From: Azadirachta indica
Taxonomy: Eukaryota; Streptophyta; Magnoliopsida; Sapindales; Meliaceae
NCBI GenBank assembly: GCA_022749755.1
Contig: CM040451.1
Span: 9,747,871-9,811,870, forward strand
DNA length: 64,000 nt
Direction of reading: 5' to 3'
The translations under genes were made by a program, and so were the position numbers. Shown one piece after another: positions 52,744 to 64,000 of the stretch. The notes under the pieces were generated by a model. The model was not told where the DNA came from and did not search any database. It saw only the letters and a program-made list of their open reading frames with translations. Numbering within the stretch: position 1 is the first letter of the stretch; every line of letters starts with the position of its first letter.

Positions 52744-52878
52744 GGAAGACCCAGACCTAACGTTTCATCCGTAGTTGTTATGTTAGCAACTCATACCTTA
52801 ACATTTCCTCGAGCAACCCAACCTGCTTTATTTGTTCAATCTTCATCAGGTACACAGTTTGTTCTGTTTAAAGCTTGA
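52744..52878 (+). pseudogene. Receptor-like kinase C-terminal fragment
   Basis: 45 codons read RPNVSSVVVMLATHTLTFPR and continue to TQPALFVQSSSG before a TGA. This matches the end of kinase subdomain XI and the C-terminal tail of DUF26 or S-domain receptor-like kinases. It is preceded by GTTTCCAG, like the last-exon context of those genes, but the EDP block just before is out of frame and no other kinase exon is present upstream. It is a stray duplicated or decayed tail, on the strand opposite to the nearby kinase gene. Confidence 0.7.
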
Positions 52879-52989
52879 TGCACTCCTTTAATGGAAATTA
52901 CATCTAATAAATGTGAAAAAGAAGAATTGGGCAGTGAATAATTTCTTCATTAATCAGGCTAAAAGCCAAGTACTGATCAAAAACATCTG

Positions 52990-53716
52990 ATTACGCTGAG
53001 AGGATGGTCTCCAAAGAAGAAACCATTACAAACAGCAAAACTAATATCTTTAGCATCAAACTGTATCACGTCTTCATCTCTAACATTACGTGTAATTACA
53101 ATCTTTAATTCTACTACCATCTCGATTGTTGATTTTCGATCTCGCGCTGTAATTTTTGCGGCGAGAGCAGTAATTTGTTGGTGAGTTTGGCTTTTTCAAT
53201 CCGGATGAAGCATTATAAGTGGCCTTGTACCTTCCATCTCTTGAAAGCTGTTGATCATCATCAGCTGTTGGAAACAGAGGCAGCTGAGACCAACTTGAAT
53301 CCGACTATCGTAAGCTTCTCTCTTTTCAGGGTTTGTCAAAATGTCAAGGGCCGATTGAATAAGCTTGAAAACACCATCCGCTGCAACAGAATAGTTCTTG
53401 TCGGGCTGCAACATCAGAGCCAATCTCTTGTATTGTTTCTTGACAACGCTGGTATCAACTTCAGGATCAGTAATAGCTAGGATTTTCATATCAGGTAGAT
53501 TTCTTGGCTACTAATTCGTGAACTTTGTAGGCGGTGAAGTATTCTTCGACGTTGGGGAGATGTGGGTTGAAATCCTTCGATGTTGGAGACATGTGGGTTG
53601 AAATCCTTGGCTGCTCAGAGACTCTTGATGGCCATGTATACATTTTGAAGCTTGAAGTACTCTTCTGCAGCATCTCTGGCCTTCTCGGAGGCTAACTTGA
53701 CTAGATGCATGAGCAT
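52990..53716 (-). pseudogene. Short J-domain (DnaJ) gene, tandem copy 2, heavily damaged
   Basis: Homologous to copy 1 along its whole length, including the 3' flank. Lesions read directly: a TGA at 53615-53617 within the N-terminal part (after AIKSL); a 31-bp tandem duplication (53545-53575 and 53576-53606) that shifts the frame; the J-domain HPD changed to QPD (LMLQPDKN), which removes the catalytic His; and further frame changes after AYDSR. The start, MLMHLVKLASEKARDAAEEY at 53716, is still recognisable. Clearly non-functional as a J protein. Confidence 0.85.
53545..53606. repeat. 31-bp tandem duplication inside DnaJ copy 2
   Basis: Two adjacent 31-base units, both starting TTCGA and ending GTGGGTTGAAATCC, with a few differences. 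The sequence appears once in copy 1. Confidence 0.9.
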
Positions 53717-54592
53717 TTTTTCTGAACTGCGGGAAAGGAGAGGAACAAACACGTTCTGGTTGTGATTGATGAGTATAAAGCCTAGATAGATGATTGCATG
53801 GACTGGACTCTATTTGTTTGTTTCTAATTTAGAACTTTTTTAGATACTCCTTAATGATTATATGTCACAAGAGTTCAAAATGAAATGGGATATAAATTGA
53901 CCAATTACTCTATATATATTTTTTAAGGAGACCAATTGTTATATCCTTAAAATCAGTAATTCAATTGGCTTAGGCATTAACACATTGGATATTGAAATTA
54001 CTTGAAAACAGAGCACGTAATCTTTGTACAATTCTACAGGTTATATTGACTGGCCCAACAAGTGAACTTCCTAATGTTTGGTGGAAAATAGAAATAAAAG
54101 CCCAATTTACTAACAGAATACACACTCTACCTCTTCAATACATTTGCATAAATAAAATACATAAAAATGAACTTCAGAAATTAGACTCTCTGGTTTGCTC
54201 AATAATCATGACTTGATATTCTATCTCACCAGCCACTTGTAAATGTGGGGGAAAAAAGAAAAAAGCTAATTTTGCAGAAATAATTACTTTGAATTTTGTT
54301 TAGGGCTGTTTATTAGTTGATCATAATAGAAGCAACGATAACAATGTTACAATACTGCTATTTCAAAACACTGTCAAGATTTATTCAAAAAATGTATCAC
54401 TACAAACATGGCAAGTTAATACCCATCCATTAGATAATGAATTTTTACACATCATTGATTGCAAATTTTAACCATCCACGTAATGGGTGCCACCTATTTT
54501 TTTTTTTTTTTTTGGACCAAGGATACAACCTATTTGAAATGCACATTTTAAAATACATTTTGATACTTGTTTTGATGTACAACTCTTCTTAG
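53717..54592. other. Intergenic between DnaJ copy 2 and the receptor kinase
   Basis: Promoter side of DnaJ copy 2 and 3' flank of the kinase gene. There is a T run at about 54497-54513. No coding exon seen. Confidence 0.6.
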
Positions 54593-57333
54593 TTAACGAG
54601 AGTATATTTCAGTAATTGACGCTTCACCATCAGACCATGGACTTGATTTGCTTGTAGAATTATCATCGTATTCAATGGCCCTTGTGGGCATGCTCCTCTC
54701 CATTCGAGTATCAGAGAAAAATGCAAGTTTTTGAGGCGATGGAAGAGTAACAGAATAACTGTTCAACATGAGAACTATTGTAGCCATTGAAGGTCTTTCA
54801 ACTGGATCTTCCTGAACACACAATAAGCCCACATGTATTCATCTAATCACTTCATTTCTTGAGTTAGAATATTTCATAGTTGGATCTAACAATTGCATTA
54901 TTGTTCCATCCCTCCAATGTTTCCAAACCTGCAAAAATTTGCAATTCTAACATGTTTAGTTTTTAATATCGCTCTTTACTTTGTATGTGATAATATTGGC
55001 ATAAAAAAGCAAAGGGATAAAGTTTAGGATGATATCTTATTTATACTCACATAGGTCATGAGGTCTTCGGCACCATCTGTTTGATAGAAGTTGCTATTCC
55101 TTTTACCAGTTATAATCTCCAAAATTAAGACACCGAAACTATACACATCCGATTTCACAGAGAAATGCCCATGCATAGCATATTCTGGAGACATATAACC
55201 ACTGTAAAATAGCTACTGAGTCAATATAAAGATTTATAAAGACAAGAAGAAAAAGGTTCAGTAGTCAAACGTACAATGTGCCGACTATTTTACTTGTACT
55301 TCCTTGAGTTTGATCAACTCCAAATATCTTTGCCATGCCAAAATCAGAAACTTTTGGGTTCATATCCGCATCTAGTAAAATATTGTTAGGTTTTAAATCA
55401 CGGTGTATAATTCTAGAACGAGAATCTTCATGAAGATAAAGAATTCCTCGAGCAATTCCTCTAATTATCTTATACCGTCTTGGCCAATCTAATTGTCTTT
55501 GCTTTTCAGGATCTGCACTTATTTTAAATCAAATTAAATTTACCATATTGAATTCTTTTCCGGAAGACAAGTAAAAGAATTCAATTAATCTATCCAAGTC
55601 TTTAAGACATTGAAGTTATATATGTAAATGATCCTGACCATTTAGAAAATAGTCGAGGCTTTTGTTGGGCACAAATTCATAGACGAGTATCTTTTCTTCT
55701 CTCTCCAAGCAAAATCCCAGTAGCCTAACCAGATTTCTATGTTGAAGTGTGGCGACCAACACGACCTCATTCCTAAATTCTTCAACACCTTGGCCGGAGC
55801 TCCTTGATAGCCTTTTCACAGCTATTTCTTGTCCATTAGGAAGTTTACCCTGTACATGTACATCAATCAATCTTTGGAAAATTTGACTTGTAAATCGCTG
55901 CATCAGTAGCTTTTCCCAGAGAAACTTTCAGTGCACTACATGATCGATCTTGTCTAAATGAAATACAACACTAATTTTATACCTTGTAAACCTCACCAAA
56001 TCCACCCTCACCCAGCTTGTTATGTGTGGAGAATCTGTTAGTGGCTACTTCAATAGTCCCAAAATCAAATTGCAAGGACTCTATAGTTCTAATATCATTA
56101 TCAGCTGCACAAACAAAGATTAAATTATCCAGCCTCGGAAGATTTTTTGACAACAGCACAAGTATACATATACTGTTTAAAAGATTATTCGATTAACAAA
56201 TTAGCTCTCGTATTTACCATTTTCTTCCGGTACAGCATTGTACTTTTTTGCTCTCCTTCTTAGGAAGCAAAAGCCGGCAATAAAAAGCACTGCGGAGACA
56301 GCACTTGTAGCAACAATTGCAATAATTGTTGACGATGAGATCACGCTTTTCCCTGAAGGAAGAGTAATTTGCTTCAGTTGGTATTGTAGAAATTCGCTGA
56401 TGTAAAATAGTCAGATTAAGGATCAAAACACTTAATCTTAGCCGAGGCGAGGCATTCATTCCTAGAATAGGTAATAGTAAATACAAGGTGGGTTCAAATT
56501 TTACCTTTAGGCCTCGTTACTGAACTGGACGGTGGAGGAGGCAGAAGCACCGGCGTAGGTGCCGGTGCTACAGTGGCTTCGACGTCGTAAAACGCAAACA
56601 CTTCATACCGGACATTACAACTCGGATACAAAACTCTTCCTCCTTGCTTTCCACTACAACCATTCGGCAACTGTGCAATAGCTCCCTTAAGACATTCGTC
56701 ACAATCTCGACTTGACAGGTCTGGTGTACACCGTGCAAGACTGTAAACAGTCTGAAAGGTTGAGAAATCTTCCTTTGTCGCAGCCAACTTTTCCGGATTA
56801 TTCACAGCCTGAGTTGCAACTTCTTTCACCAACCTCGCCACCAATTCATCAAATCTGACTTGGTCTGCAACATTTGCTGGATTACACAACCGGACACTGG
56901 GCTGTGTATTCATGATAGAAAAGACAGATTGGTTTGAGTAGCGTAAAAAACACTCGTCGTACCATATTATAGTCTGTTTTTCAACTGGACAAAGCTGTTT
57001 CACATATTTGGTAGCGAAAGTGACACAGTTTTGGCAGGAGCTGGTAGTTTGATAGCCTCGGCAGAGAAAGAGGCCGTAGACCTTATCACGGTCTTGGCCA
57101 ACGGTGGCGTTGAAGAAACCGCGGGAGAATCCGTTGTTGCGGCTGGCATTAGAGGCAAGAGAAGAAAGGAGAATATTGAGATTGTATTCATAGGTGCTGT
57201 TCCGCGTGAAAGCAGTCGTGTTTGAGCAAAAATGAGAACGGTAAAATGGCTCAACTGCTGCTGCGAAACAAAGAAAAAAGTTTAAAAGAGAAAGAAGCAG
57301 AATGAACATTAAGAACTTCAAGGAGGAAGCCAT
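54593..57333 (-). CDS. Cysteine-rich receptor-like kinase (DUF26) with premature stop in last exon
   Basis: Plasma-membrane receptor-like Ser/Thr kinase. Exons: 56505-57333, 56218-56352, 55983-56104, 55639-55849, 55275-55512, 55051-55201 and 54593-54928; the usual seven-exon CRK layout, with all phases closing. Signal peptide at residues 1-24. Two DUF26 repeats each have C-x8-C-x2-C ([13 protein letters not shown] and [13 protein letters not shown]). A proline-rich stretch precedes a helix at about 283-307. Kinase: [10 protein letters not shown] ending at residue 362, Lys374 in [16 protein letters not shown] with Asp471, DFG at 489-491, and [11 protein letters not shown]. Codon 592, where family members have Cys in [12 protein letters not shown], is TGA (54839-54841). 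The predicted product is therefore 591 residues and lacks about 82 C-terminal residues, including subdomain XI. Everything else is intact, so the mutation may be recent, an allele or an assembly error. The stop is in the last exon, so the mRNA may escape decay (inference). Confidence 0.85.
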
Positions 57334-58700
57334 TTTGAAATTTGATTTTCAGTTTTCCATATGAATCATCCATGAAATATTTTATGCTATTCATTTTTTA
57401 CTTTAATTTTGACTTTCTTTTTCTTATAATGTCGGGTTAAGGTGATGGGGCCAGGAGTGTTGAAGGGGCATTTGATCAGTAGGAGGAGGAGTAGGAGACT
57501 TCTATTCAGAAGAACAAAGTTAGTCAATCCAGTTGCCTGCTTATTTTCTCATTTCTCATTTCCCGGTCAAATTTGTAGAAAGTTAAGACTTAGAAAAAAT
57601 TAAGAAACGACATAAAGTAGATTGAGACAGACACTAATTGCACGAGGTTTGATTCCAACAACAAGGTGGCTGTTAATTTTGAGTATTACCGTCCATGGTT
57701 GCACTCATCTTGCGTACATATTTTCAGGAAAACTACGGAACTTCTTAATTTCATTATCATACTTTTACCCACTTTTAAAGGTGGCTGACTTTTAGCTTGA
57801 TTACATTTAAATTTTTAACGTTCAGAGAACCAACAAATATAATTTTCATTTTTAAAAAGTGGAAGAACAATAACGTCAAATATGCAATCTTTTTTTTATA
57901 CAAATTAATACCGTAGTGTTTTAATTATTGTCACATGTGCTATATAATTTATTTATTTATTTTTCTTGTGGTACCAATGTCATTTGTTTTATTGTAATAA
58001 TAAATCACTGTGATTGCGATTTGTCTTCAGGCTACTCTTATGACCAGCCCTTTATGTTGGGTTCAGAGAGGGTGGGTCTTGTTGATGATTCAGGAAAGGT
58101 TTAGCAAACACAACTGGTTTTGATTATTTAATAAAGTGCCTGCATAGCAAACTAGTATTTAGGCATACTCCAAAACTCCTTATAGAAACTTTTTGTATTT
58201 GAATATGTAAAATAGGAAGAAGATAAATTTAATTTGTTCAGTAATGAACTACAGATATGATTTTTAATCATGATTAATATGTAAAATTAAATTACTAGAT
58301 TTTATAAATAACTTAATGCTATACGAATGTGTTTTTACAAAACTTTTTCTCCGTGGAAAATTAATGTTTGTATAATTAAATTAGACAATTTCATAAATAA
58401 CCTGATGCATGTGTGCGTGCGTGTGATTTTGCATTCCTATGTTTCAAACCTTTATTTTTAATGCAAATCTAAGTTGCAAATATTCTCTTTGAACGTGATT
58501 TTTTAATTTTATATATGGCTTGTTATTATATATAATTTAATTCAAGGTTATTTTATTTACTTTTTTAAAAGAAAATTTTAACTTAATTTTAATGTATACA
58601 AGTAATTTATTTTTCTCAACAAAACATAAATTACTAATTATATATGTAGAGTTAATTTTGTTTTTACTGTACAAGGTTATTTTTGTCCTTATATATACAG
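57334..58700. other. Upstream region of the receptor kinase and intergenic DNA
   Basis: Kinase promoter side, then AT-rich DNA. No coding exon seen. Confidence 0.6.
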
Positions 58701-58714
58701 TATTAAAAACAATA

Positions 58715-59355
58715 AGAGTAAGGAGTTGTTTGTTTTTTTCTCTGAAATCTGAATATATATAATTATTCGTATGTTTAAGAGTTATTTATTTTTTAACTTA
58801 TATATGAATATTTGTTAAAAATATTTGAATATAATTAAATTAAAAATTTTGACTTAATTCTGAATGAGTAAATGGTTGAATAATTTAATATTTTTATTTT
58901 TCAAAAATATCTCTATTTTATTAATTTATTTATTAATAAAATTAAAATCCTAGTTAATTATGTTTAACGTATCTCTTTTTTATTATGAATTCTATCTACT
59001 TGTCTTCTCAATCTACTTATTATTACAATAAATTTGTATATTTACATAATTATAACTATATTAAAATATGACTTATTATTTTTATTTAATTTTTATTAAT
59101 CTTTATATCATTGATTAGAAAATATTTTTTTAAGAAAATCATATATTAAACAAATAAATAATGTATATATTAATATAATTTATTATTATTTTTATCTATT
59201 ATTGTATTAATATAATCAAAATTATTAATAGATATAAGTATATTATTTAAAAAAGTATATGTGTCAAAATATTATTTTTAAACTTTTTATTTTGTCAAAA
59301 TAAATAACTTATTACTTATTTTAAGATATTTTAAAATAAAAAACAAACATATTAT
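58715..59355. mobile_element. Possible hAT-like MITE
   Basis: GTTGTTTGTTTTTTTCTCTG near 58724 is mirrored by AAAAAACAAACATATT near 59339, with CTGAATA/TATTCAG near both ends. TGTTTGTTTTTT ends with CTGAAT subterminal words are common in plant hAT MITEs. The interior is extremely AT-rich and without coding. Ends are approximate. Confidence 0.4.
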
Positions 59356-60461
59356 TCAGATTCAAATTTTAGTTAGAATTAAATTTAAGTCATGTTCAAA
59401 GTTCAAATAAAAAAAAAAAGTTGCCTAAACATATCATTTTAGTTTTTTAGGGGCACTACTAATATATTTAAAAAAATTGAGATTATTTATAATGATTGTC
59501 AATAAATAAGGTAATAAAGTTAAAATAACTCAAAAAATAATTAGCAAATCTGTAAAATTTAATAAAAATAATATATTCATGTAATCAAGATATATTAATT
59601 GAATAAATAACAATATTACTTTATATCATATTGATAATATAAATATTTATTAATATATTCTAAATTTATTTTTTATTGATATTTTATTTTTATTATTTTA
59701 TTTAAATTAGAATATAATTATAAATATTTTATTATAAATAATTTTTAAATAAATAATAAATTTACAAATCTATATTTTATTAATATATTAATATTTATTA
59801 CACTTTATTTTTATTTAATTTCCAACAATTACCAATGTGTATTCTTACAAAAAAATTACAATAAAATTATTTCATTAATATATTATTAAAATAATAATAT
59901 TATTTATTTAATTAATATATTTATATAAATATATTTTATTTTTTTGAAATTTAGAGATTTTTTTAATTATTTTTGTTAAAAAATTATTATTATATAGAGA
60001 TATAATTGTTATTTTCTAATAAATTAAGACTTTTAAGAATATTTTAAAAATTATCAGAACTAATAAGAGTATTAAAGCAAACCTTTGTGACTAAAAGGAC
60101 TCGTACTCAGAATGAAATAAATGGCGAGTGCCGTGCTAAATTAACTCACTTGTGTGTTGCGTGTTATTTCACAACTATGACTAACCTTCTCCCATGTGAA
60201 GATGGCTGCAGAATGCTAAACAGGTGAACAAGTCTTCACGAGGTGATAAGCAAGACTTTGTAGTCCTTTCATTTTCCATATTGAATTTTCTAATTTCTGA
60301 ATAGTGATTCTTTTAGCATTATCAATCATAGTGCCGTTTTACTAGATCTTCTGTGAATATTTCTTTAAACTTCAAGTGTACTTCAATTTCTAAAGAGAAA
60401 TTTTTTCCTCATAATCGGTTTTTTCTTTGGTGTCTTAATTCAGTCTTGAAATTGTATCTCA
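59356..60461. other. Extremely AT-rich intergenic stretch
   Basis: Mostly A and T with no open frame of note. The last 300 bases are less AT-rich and precede the DUF26 pseudogene. Confidence 0.6.
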
Positions 60462-61215
60462 ATGTTTCAGAGTTCAGGAGGAAGGGTGGTGCCGTTTGTC
60501 GGATTCCTTGGCCCAAGAACTCTGCTCATAATTAGCTTGTTTCTAACAATACTGCTTCCGGCTACGAATACAATCTTGGTGAACTCAAAGCAAAGCTTGG
60601 CGACGAAGGTGGCAAATCCCGCTATTAAAACGCAACTAGTTTATGGTCTTTATCTTCGTAGATTTGATATTTCCCATAAGCTCTGCCAAGATTGCATAGA
60701 TGCCGCAATCAATAATCTTATGAGAAATGGTACTGGCACCTGGGAGGCAACTATGTGGTATGATGAGTGTCTGGTACGCTTTTCTAACAGATATTTAGCC
60801 TCTACCATGGAGACATCTCCATCTAGATCGATGTGCGGCGTAAATAATGTTCCTGATAACCTTTTTAAGATTTTGAGTCTGTCCCTTGATGATGTAATAC
60901 GAGGTGCAACCTCAGCTGATTCTAAGTACGCAGCCCAAACGGCTAATATCTCTAGCTTTCAGACACTATATAGTCTTGCGCAGTGCTTACTGAATTTGTC
61001 ACTATCTAATTGCAACTATTGTTTGAGGCTGACTGTTGCTGAAATTTCAACCTATTGCGATGGAAAGCTAGGTGCTAAAGTATTTTACCCAAGTTGTAAT
61101 ATAAGATAAGAGCTGTACCCTTTTTTTGGGGTCTCTACAGATGAAGCTTCAGTACCCGCCTTTCCACCTGCAACTCCATCTAATCAGACATCTGACAATG
61201 AAAACATATTTCACT
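60462..61215 (+). pseudogene. DUF26 (cysteine-rich receptor-like kinase) ectodomain remnant without kinase
   Basis: Two DUF26 repeats are readable. The first has lost its leading Cys (LYLRRFDISHKLCQDC, where family members have LYLCR) and the usual N-terminal block before it is missing or unlike the family. The second keeps C-x8-C-x2-C (CLLNLSLSNCNYC). The frame ends at a TAA at 61107-61109 right after FYPSCNIR, exactly where the family has Tyr (NIRYELYPF). In-frame family-like sequence continues after it (ELYPFF, then DEASVPAFPPATPSN). No transmembrane or kinase exons follow. A secreted DUF26 protein is conceivable, but the lost Cys and the stop at a conserved Tyr favour a pseudogene. Confidence 0.75.
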
Positions 61216-61599
61216 CTTAAATCAATCAAAGAGTCCAGATTACTTAAAGGTCTAAATTTGAACCATCAAAACGTAACCGAGAATGTGAATTCTGTCATAG
61301 AAACTCTGAAACTACAATACAAAGACATTTAAGTTGGCAGCGAAAAAGTCTCAATCTAATCCTTCCATATTTCCACTTCAAACAATTGTGGAAAGACAAT
61401 GGGCCAAAATGAAATAGTCAGAAATTATTCCAGGTCCAATACATGGTCAGAACAACAGTAAAAATTTGTTAATTAGTCCATGACCTTCTAAATATGTGTA
61501 GAAATACATCCTTCAAAATGTTCGATTATCATCGACAGAGCAGGTCAACAACTGGATATTTGGATTAGTAAAAATGCTTGTTTTACTTTGTTCGAATAC
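61216..61599. other. Intergenic between DUF26 and LpxD remnants
   Basis: No coding exon recognised. Confidence 0.5.
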
Positions 61600-63106
61600 T
61601 TCAAGTTACCTTTGATGCTAGAGAAATGATCACAAATAGCTACCTTCCCCCAAAGTTACATAGTCTCCTATCCTGAAAGAAAATAACGCAGACATGACTA
61701 TTAGGACCTGTTAAAGTTTGACAGAGTCCTTCTTGGAAATTACAGCTAATGAAGGAAGATCCAAAGTAACATAAAACTTAACAGAAAAAAAATGAAGAAC
61801 AAGTAACATACCTCACTGAACCTGCTATTCCAGCTTGTCCACAAAGCATGCAGCTCTTTCCAATAATTACATTACGACCAATCTGCAGATAGAAGCAGAT
61901 TGGTAGTTGAATATTGCAGAATACCAAATTCTTGTTATGATCAATATTTTCAATCTTTGAGCAACATCATGAAATCAGGCAGTGTGTTCATTGGAGAGGC
62001 AAGTAAGTGCAAAGCCACCTGAACTAAATTATCTATCTTTGAATGATCCCCTATGACTGTATCTCTCCAACTGAAAATGCAGACAGCTCATACCTCAGTA
62101 TTCAGCTCGGATGGCTTTCGGGTGCTATCAAGTTTAGGAAAAAAATACAATATGCATGTTGCAAACTCTTGGAAGATTTTCAAGCCGACAAACATCTCAC
62201 CTGCCCCTATCCACGCAGGTATTTGCACCAATCTCTACATGGTCACCTATCTTAACATTCAGCATCTGACAAAAGAATGAAATATAAAAGGAAACACTTC
62301 AGTTGCCGATCCAAAATTGACAAGTTATCGCAAGCCCTAACTTAGCTTTTCTTCATACTGGTAACAAGGATAAGTTCCAAACCATGATGAAACTGCAAAG
62401 ATAACATCTTTACCAGGTTTCACCTAGGAAACTCTGGCATAATTTCTCAAACACATTTTACTTACAAGTTTTTGCTCGTCAGTTACCAGTTTCGAGGATG
62501 TCCTTATGGACTATCTCCCCAAAGAAAACAAAAAATTGATTTTCGTTTGAAGCTAAATGCATATCACTATCTTGAGGCTTCTTCATCATTTTGCTGTGCT
62601 CATCGACAAAAAACCCAAACCCTGTATAAGAAAAATAGCACACATTTCTAAAAGACAACAATTGGGTTACAATTAAAGTTGCATGTCCACTTGCAAGTAA
62701 TGTGACTTCAACACTATAAAATACATCAGACAACCCAAGTTTGAAGTAATCCAGTCTTGCCATATTGACAAATGCACATCCCATTGTGAATTATACAAGA
62801 ATCACCTATAATGCAGTAACTGAGTGAAACATTAAACCTACGGAAAATAAATAAATGTGGTTTTAGTTTCTATAACATATTAAAAATAGTAAATGTCATA
62901 AAAACGTTGAATTCTCATACCCTGTCTTCGTTGATTGACCTATAGTAACAGCAGATCCAACAACAGTTCCTGAACCAATACAAACATCTGTACTAAGTGA
63001 ACTATGGCTTCAACCTCAACCAGCGGCCATTGAATCAACGCAAGCTGATTGGTGAAAGATCCCACTCCATTATGCCATCTTTGAAATTGCTGAAGATTTT
63101 CTACAC
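61600..63106 (-). pseudogene. LPXD: LpxD-type UDP-3-O-acylglucosamine N-acyltransferase, decayed multi-exon gene
   Basis: Plants carry mitochondrial lipid A-type pathway genes, and LpxD adds the N-linked acyl chain; its hexapeptide-repeat fold is visible here in pieces. Exon-like blocks on the minus strand: about 62921-63106 (FQRWHNGVGSF, then VCIGSGTVVGSAVTIGQST in another frame), about 62560-62625 (GFGFFVDEHSKMMKKPQ), about 62195-62268 (LNVKIGDHVEIGANTCVDRG), about 62016-62068 (WRDTVIGDHSKIDNLVQ), about 61808-61884 ([20 protein letters not shown]) and about 61630-61672 (IGDYVTLG). Frames break twice in the first block, again in the last block (LGG becomes LGEGS), and the block around 62560-62700 is eroded. 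Several splice sites between blocks are still good, so the decay is moderate. No transit peptide exon was identified with confidence. Confidence 0.8.
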
Positions 63107-64000
63107 CTGAAATATATAAAATCATGTGCCAAATATCAGTTAGGCATTTTCACGAACAGTTGGACGGCAGCGTCGGCAGCGTTAAATGTAACGTCCTTGA
63201 CACTTAACCGCCGCATTTTGCAGAGAAATTGCGAAGAATAACAAAGTTCTGCCATATGTATTCTTGGAGAACAAAAGGACAAGATCGTTTAAGATTAACT
63301 GCCATAACTACTTATAACTGTAAAAACTCTTAGGCTGGGGATCATGTCATGTGGGCAGCGTTAAGAGTAGATAACTGTTATTTCAGCGCGAAAATAAGGA
63401 CAATTTGGTCCAATCAGCTAATAATGGTGACAAATAAAATAAAACTAACTTATTTTACAATAAAAAAGAGTAATGTGATTTGACCAAAGCACGTACGAGA
63501 TATAAATTTATTAATAGATAAATTTATTTAATATACAAATAAAAATATTGTAATCTAGGTCCATTTAACCACGAATGTCTATTTAGAAGTTCCATTGTAA
63601 TAAAAAAAGATTAAGAAATTTTGACACAGTTTGGAAAATTAACGTTTATATTATTCATGATTAGATCTTTTTTTTTTTTTTTAAAATTTTTGGAACTATT
63701 ATATCTTGACATTAGTGTTTGAGACCGGGAGCATTTGTTTATTAGTCATCGATGTGAAATTATAATCATATAAAAAAGTAATAAATTTAAAAGATGAGAT
63801 GAATTAAGAACACTAAAGCGCAAATATTATAATCAAAATATTCATTAATTAAACAAGAATGTCAAAGCAAATTGATTCTGCAAGATTTGCTATCTGGGCG
63901 TTATATATATTTATAACCTTCTCAAATTACTTGATCATGAGAGCACAATTCAAATACTGCAAGAGTAAAAATGAAATTTTATTTTTTTAGAGTTAAGAGT
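63107..64000. other. Intergenic to window end
   Basis: A short minus-strand frame at about 63140-63270 (MAELCYSSQFLCK...) may be the old first exon of the LpxD gene, but it has no recognisable motif. The rest is AT-rich with a T run at about 63668-63682. Confidence 0.45.

Overview
This window is nuclear DNA from a flowering plant, almost certainly a eudicot. The evidence is GT-AG introns in most genes, AT-rich intergenic DNA full of (TA)n tracts and inverted-repeat transposons, and plant-only families: class III peroxidase, DUF26 receptor-like kinases, NDR1/HIN1-like LEA-2 proteins, a gibberellin 2-oxidase and a PPDK regulatory protein. A woody eudicot, possibly near Citrus, is only my impression; the sequence does not prove it. 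I found no CRISPR array, operon, phage, rRNA or tRNA.

Left part (1-26283). Two minus-strand housekeeping genes come first: an FHA-domain tyrosyl-DNA phosphodiesterase 1 (13 exons visible, 3' end cut by the window edge) and an ER-type DnaJ protein like plant dnaJ 50 (10 exons). After about 7.4 kb of AT-rich DNA come a plus-strand C20-gibberellin 2-oxidase (3 exons) and a plus-strand PPDK regulatory protein (3 exons). Next is a minus-strand four-exon gene for a small unrecognised membrane protein.

Middle part (26284-49698). A gene-empty stretch of about 7.5 kb precedes a four-exon class III peroxidase. It is followed by five single-exon NDR1/HIN1-like genes, all on the plus strand. They look like an old tandem array now spread apart by inverted-repeat (foldback) elements. 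Three strong foldback structures lie in or just after the array: 42716-43902, 47690-48666 and 50152-50560.

Right part (50947-63250) is a zone of decaying genes. It holds two tandem copies of a short DnaJ gene, the first with a one-base frameshift and the second with several lesions. Between them lies a receptor-kinase tail fragment. Next is an otherwise well-formed DUF26 receptor-like kinase with an in-frame TGA in its last exon, then a kinase-less and damaged DUF26 ectodomain, then a broken LpxD-type acyltransferase gene. No new multi-gene system is evident. The most interesting signals are the clustered recent gene losses and the family of foldback elements around the NHL array.

Exon borders were placed by hand from GT/AG sites, reading phase and family conservation. 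All phases close in the intact genes, but transcripts were not available.
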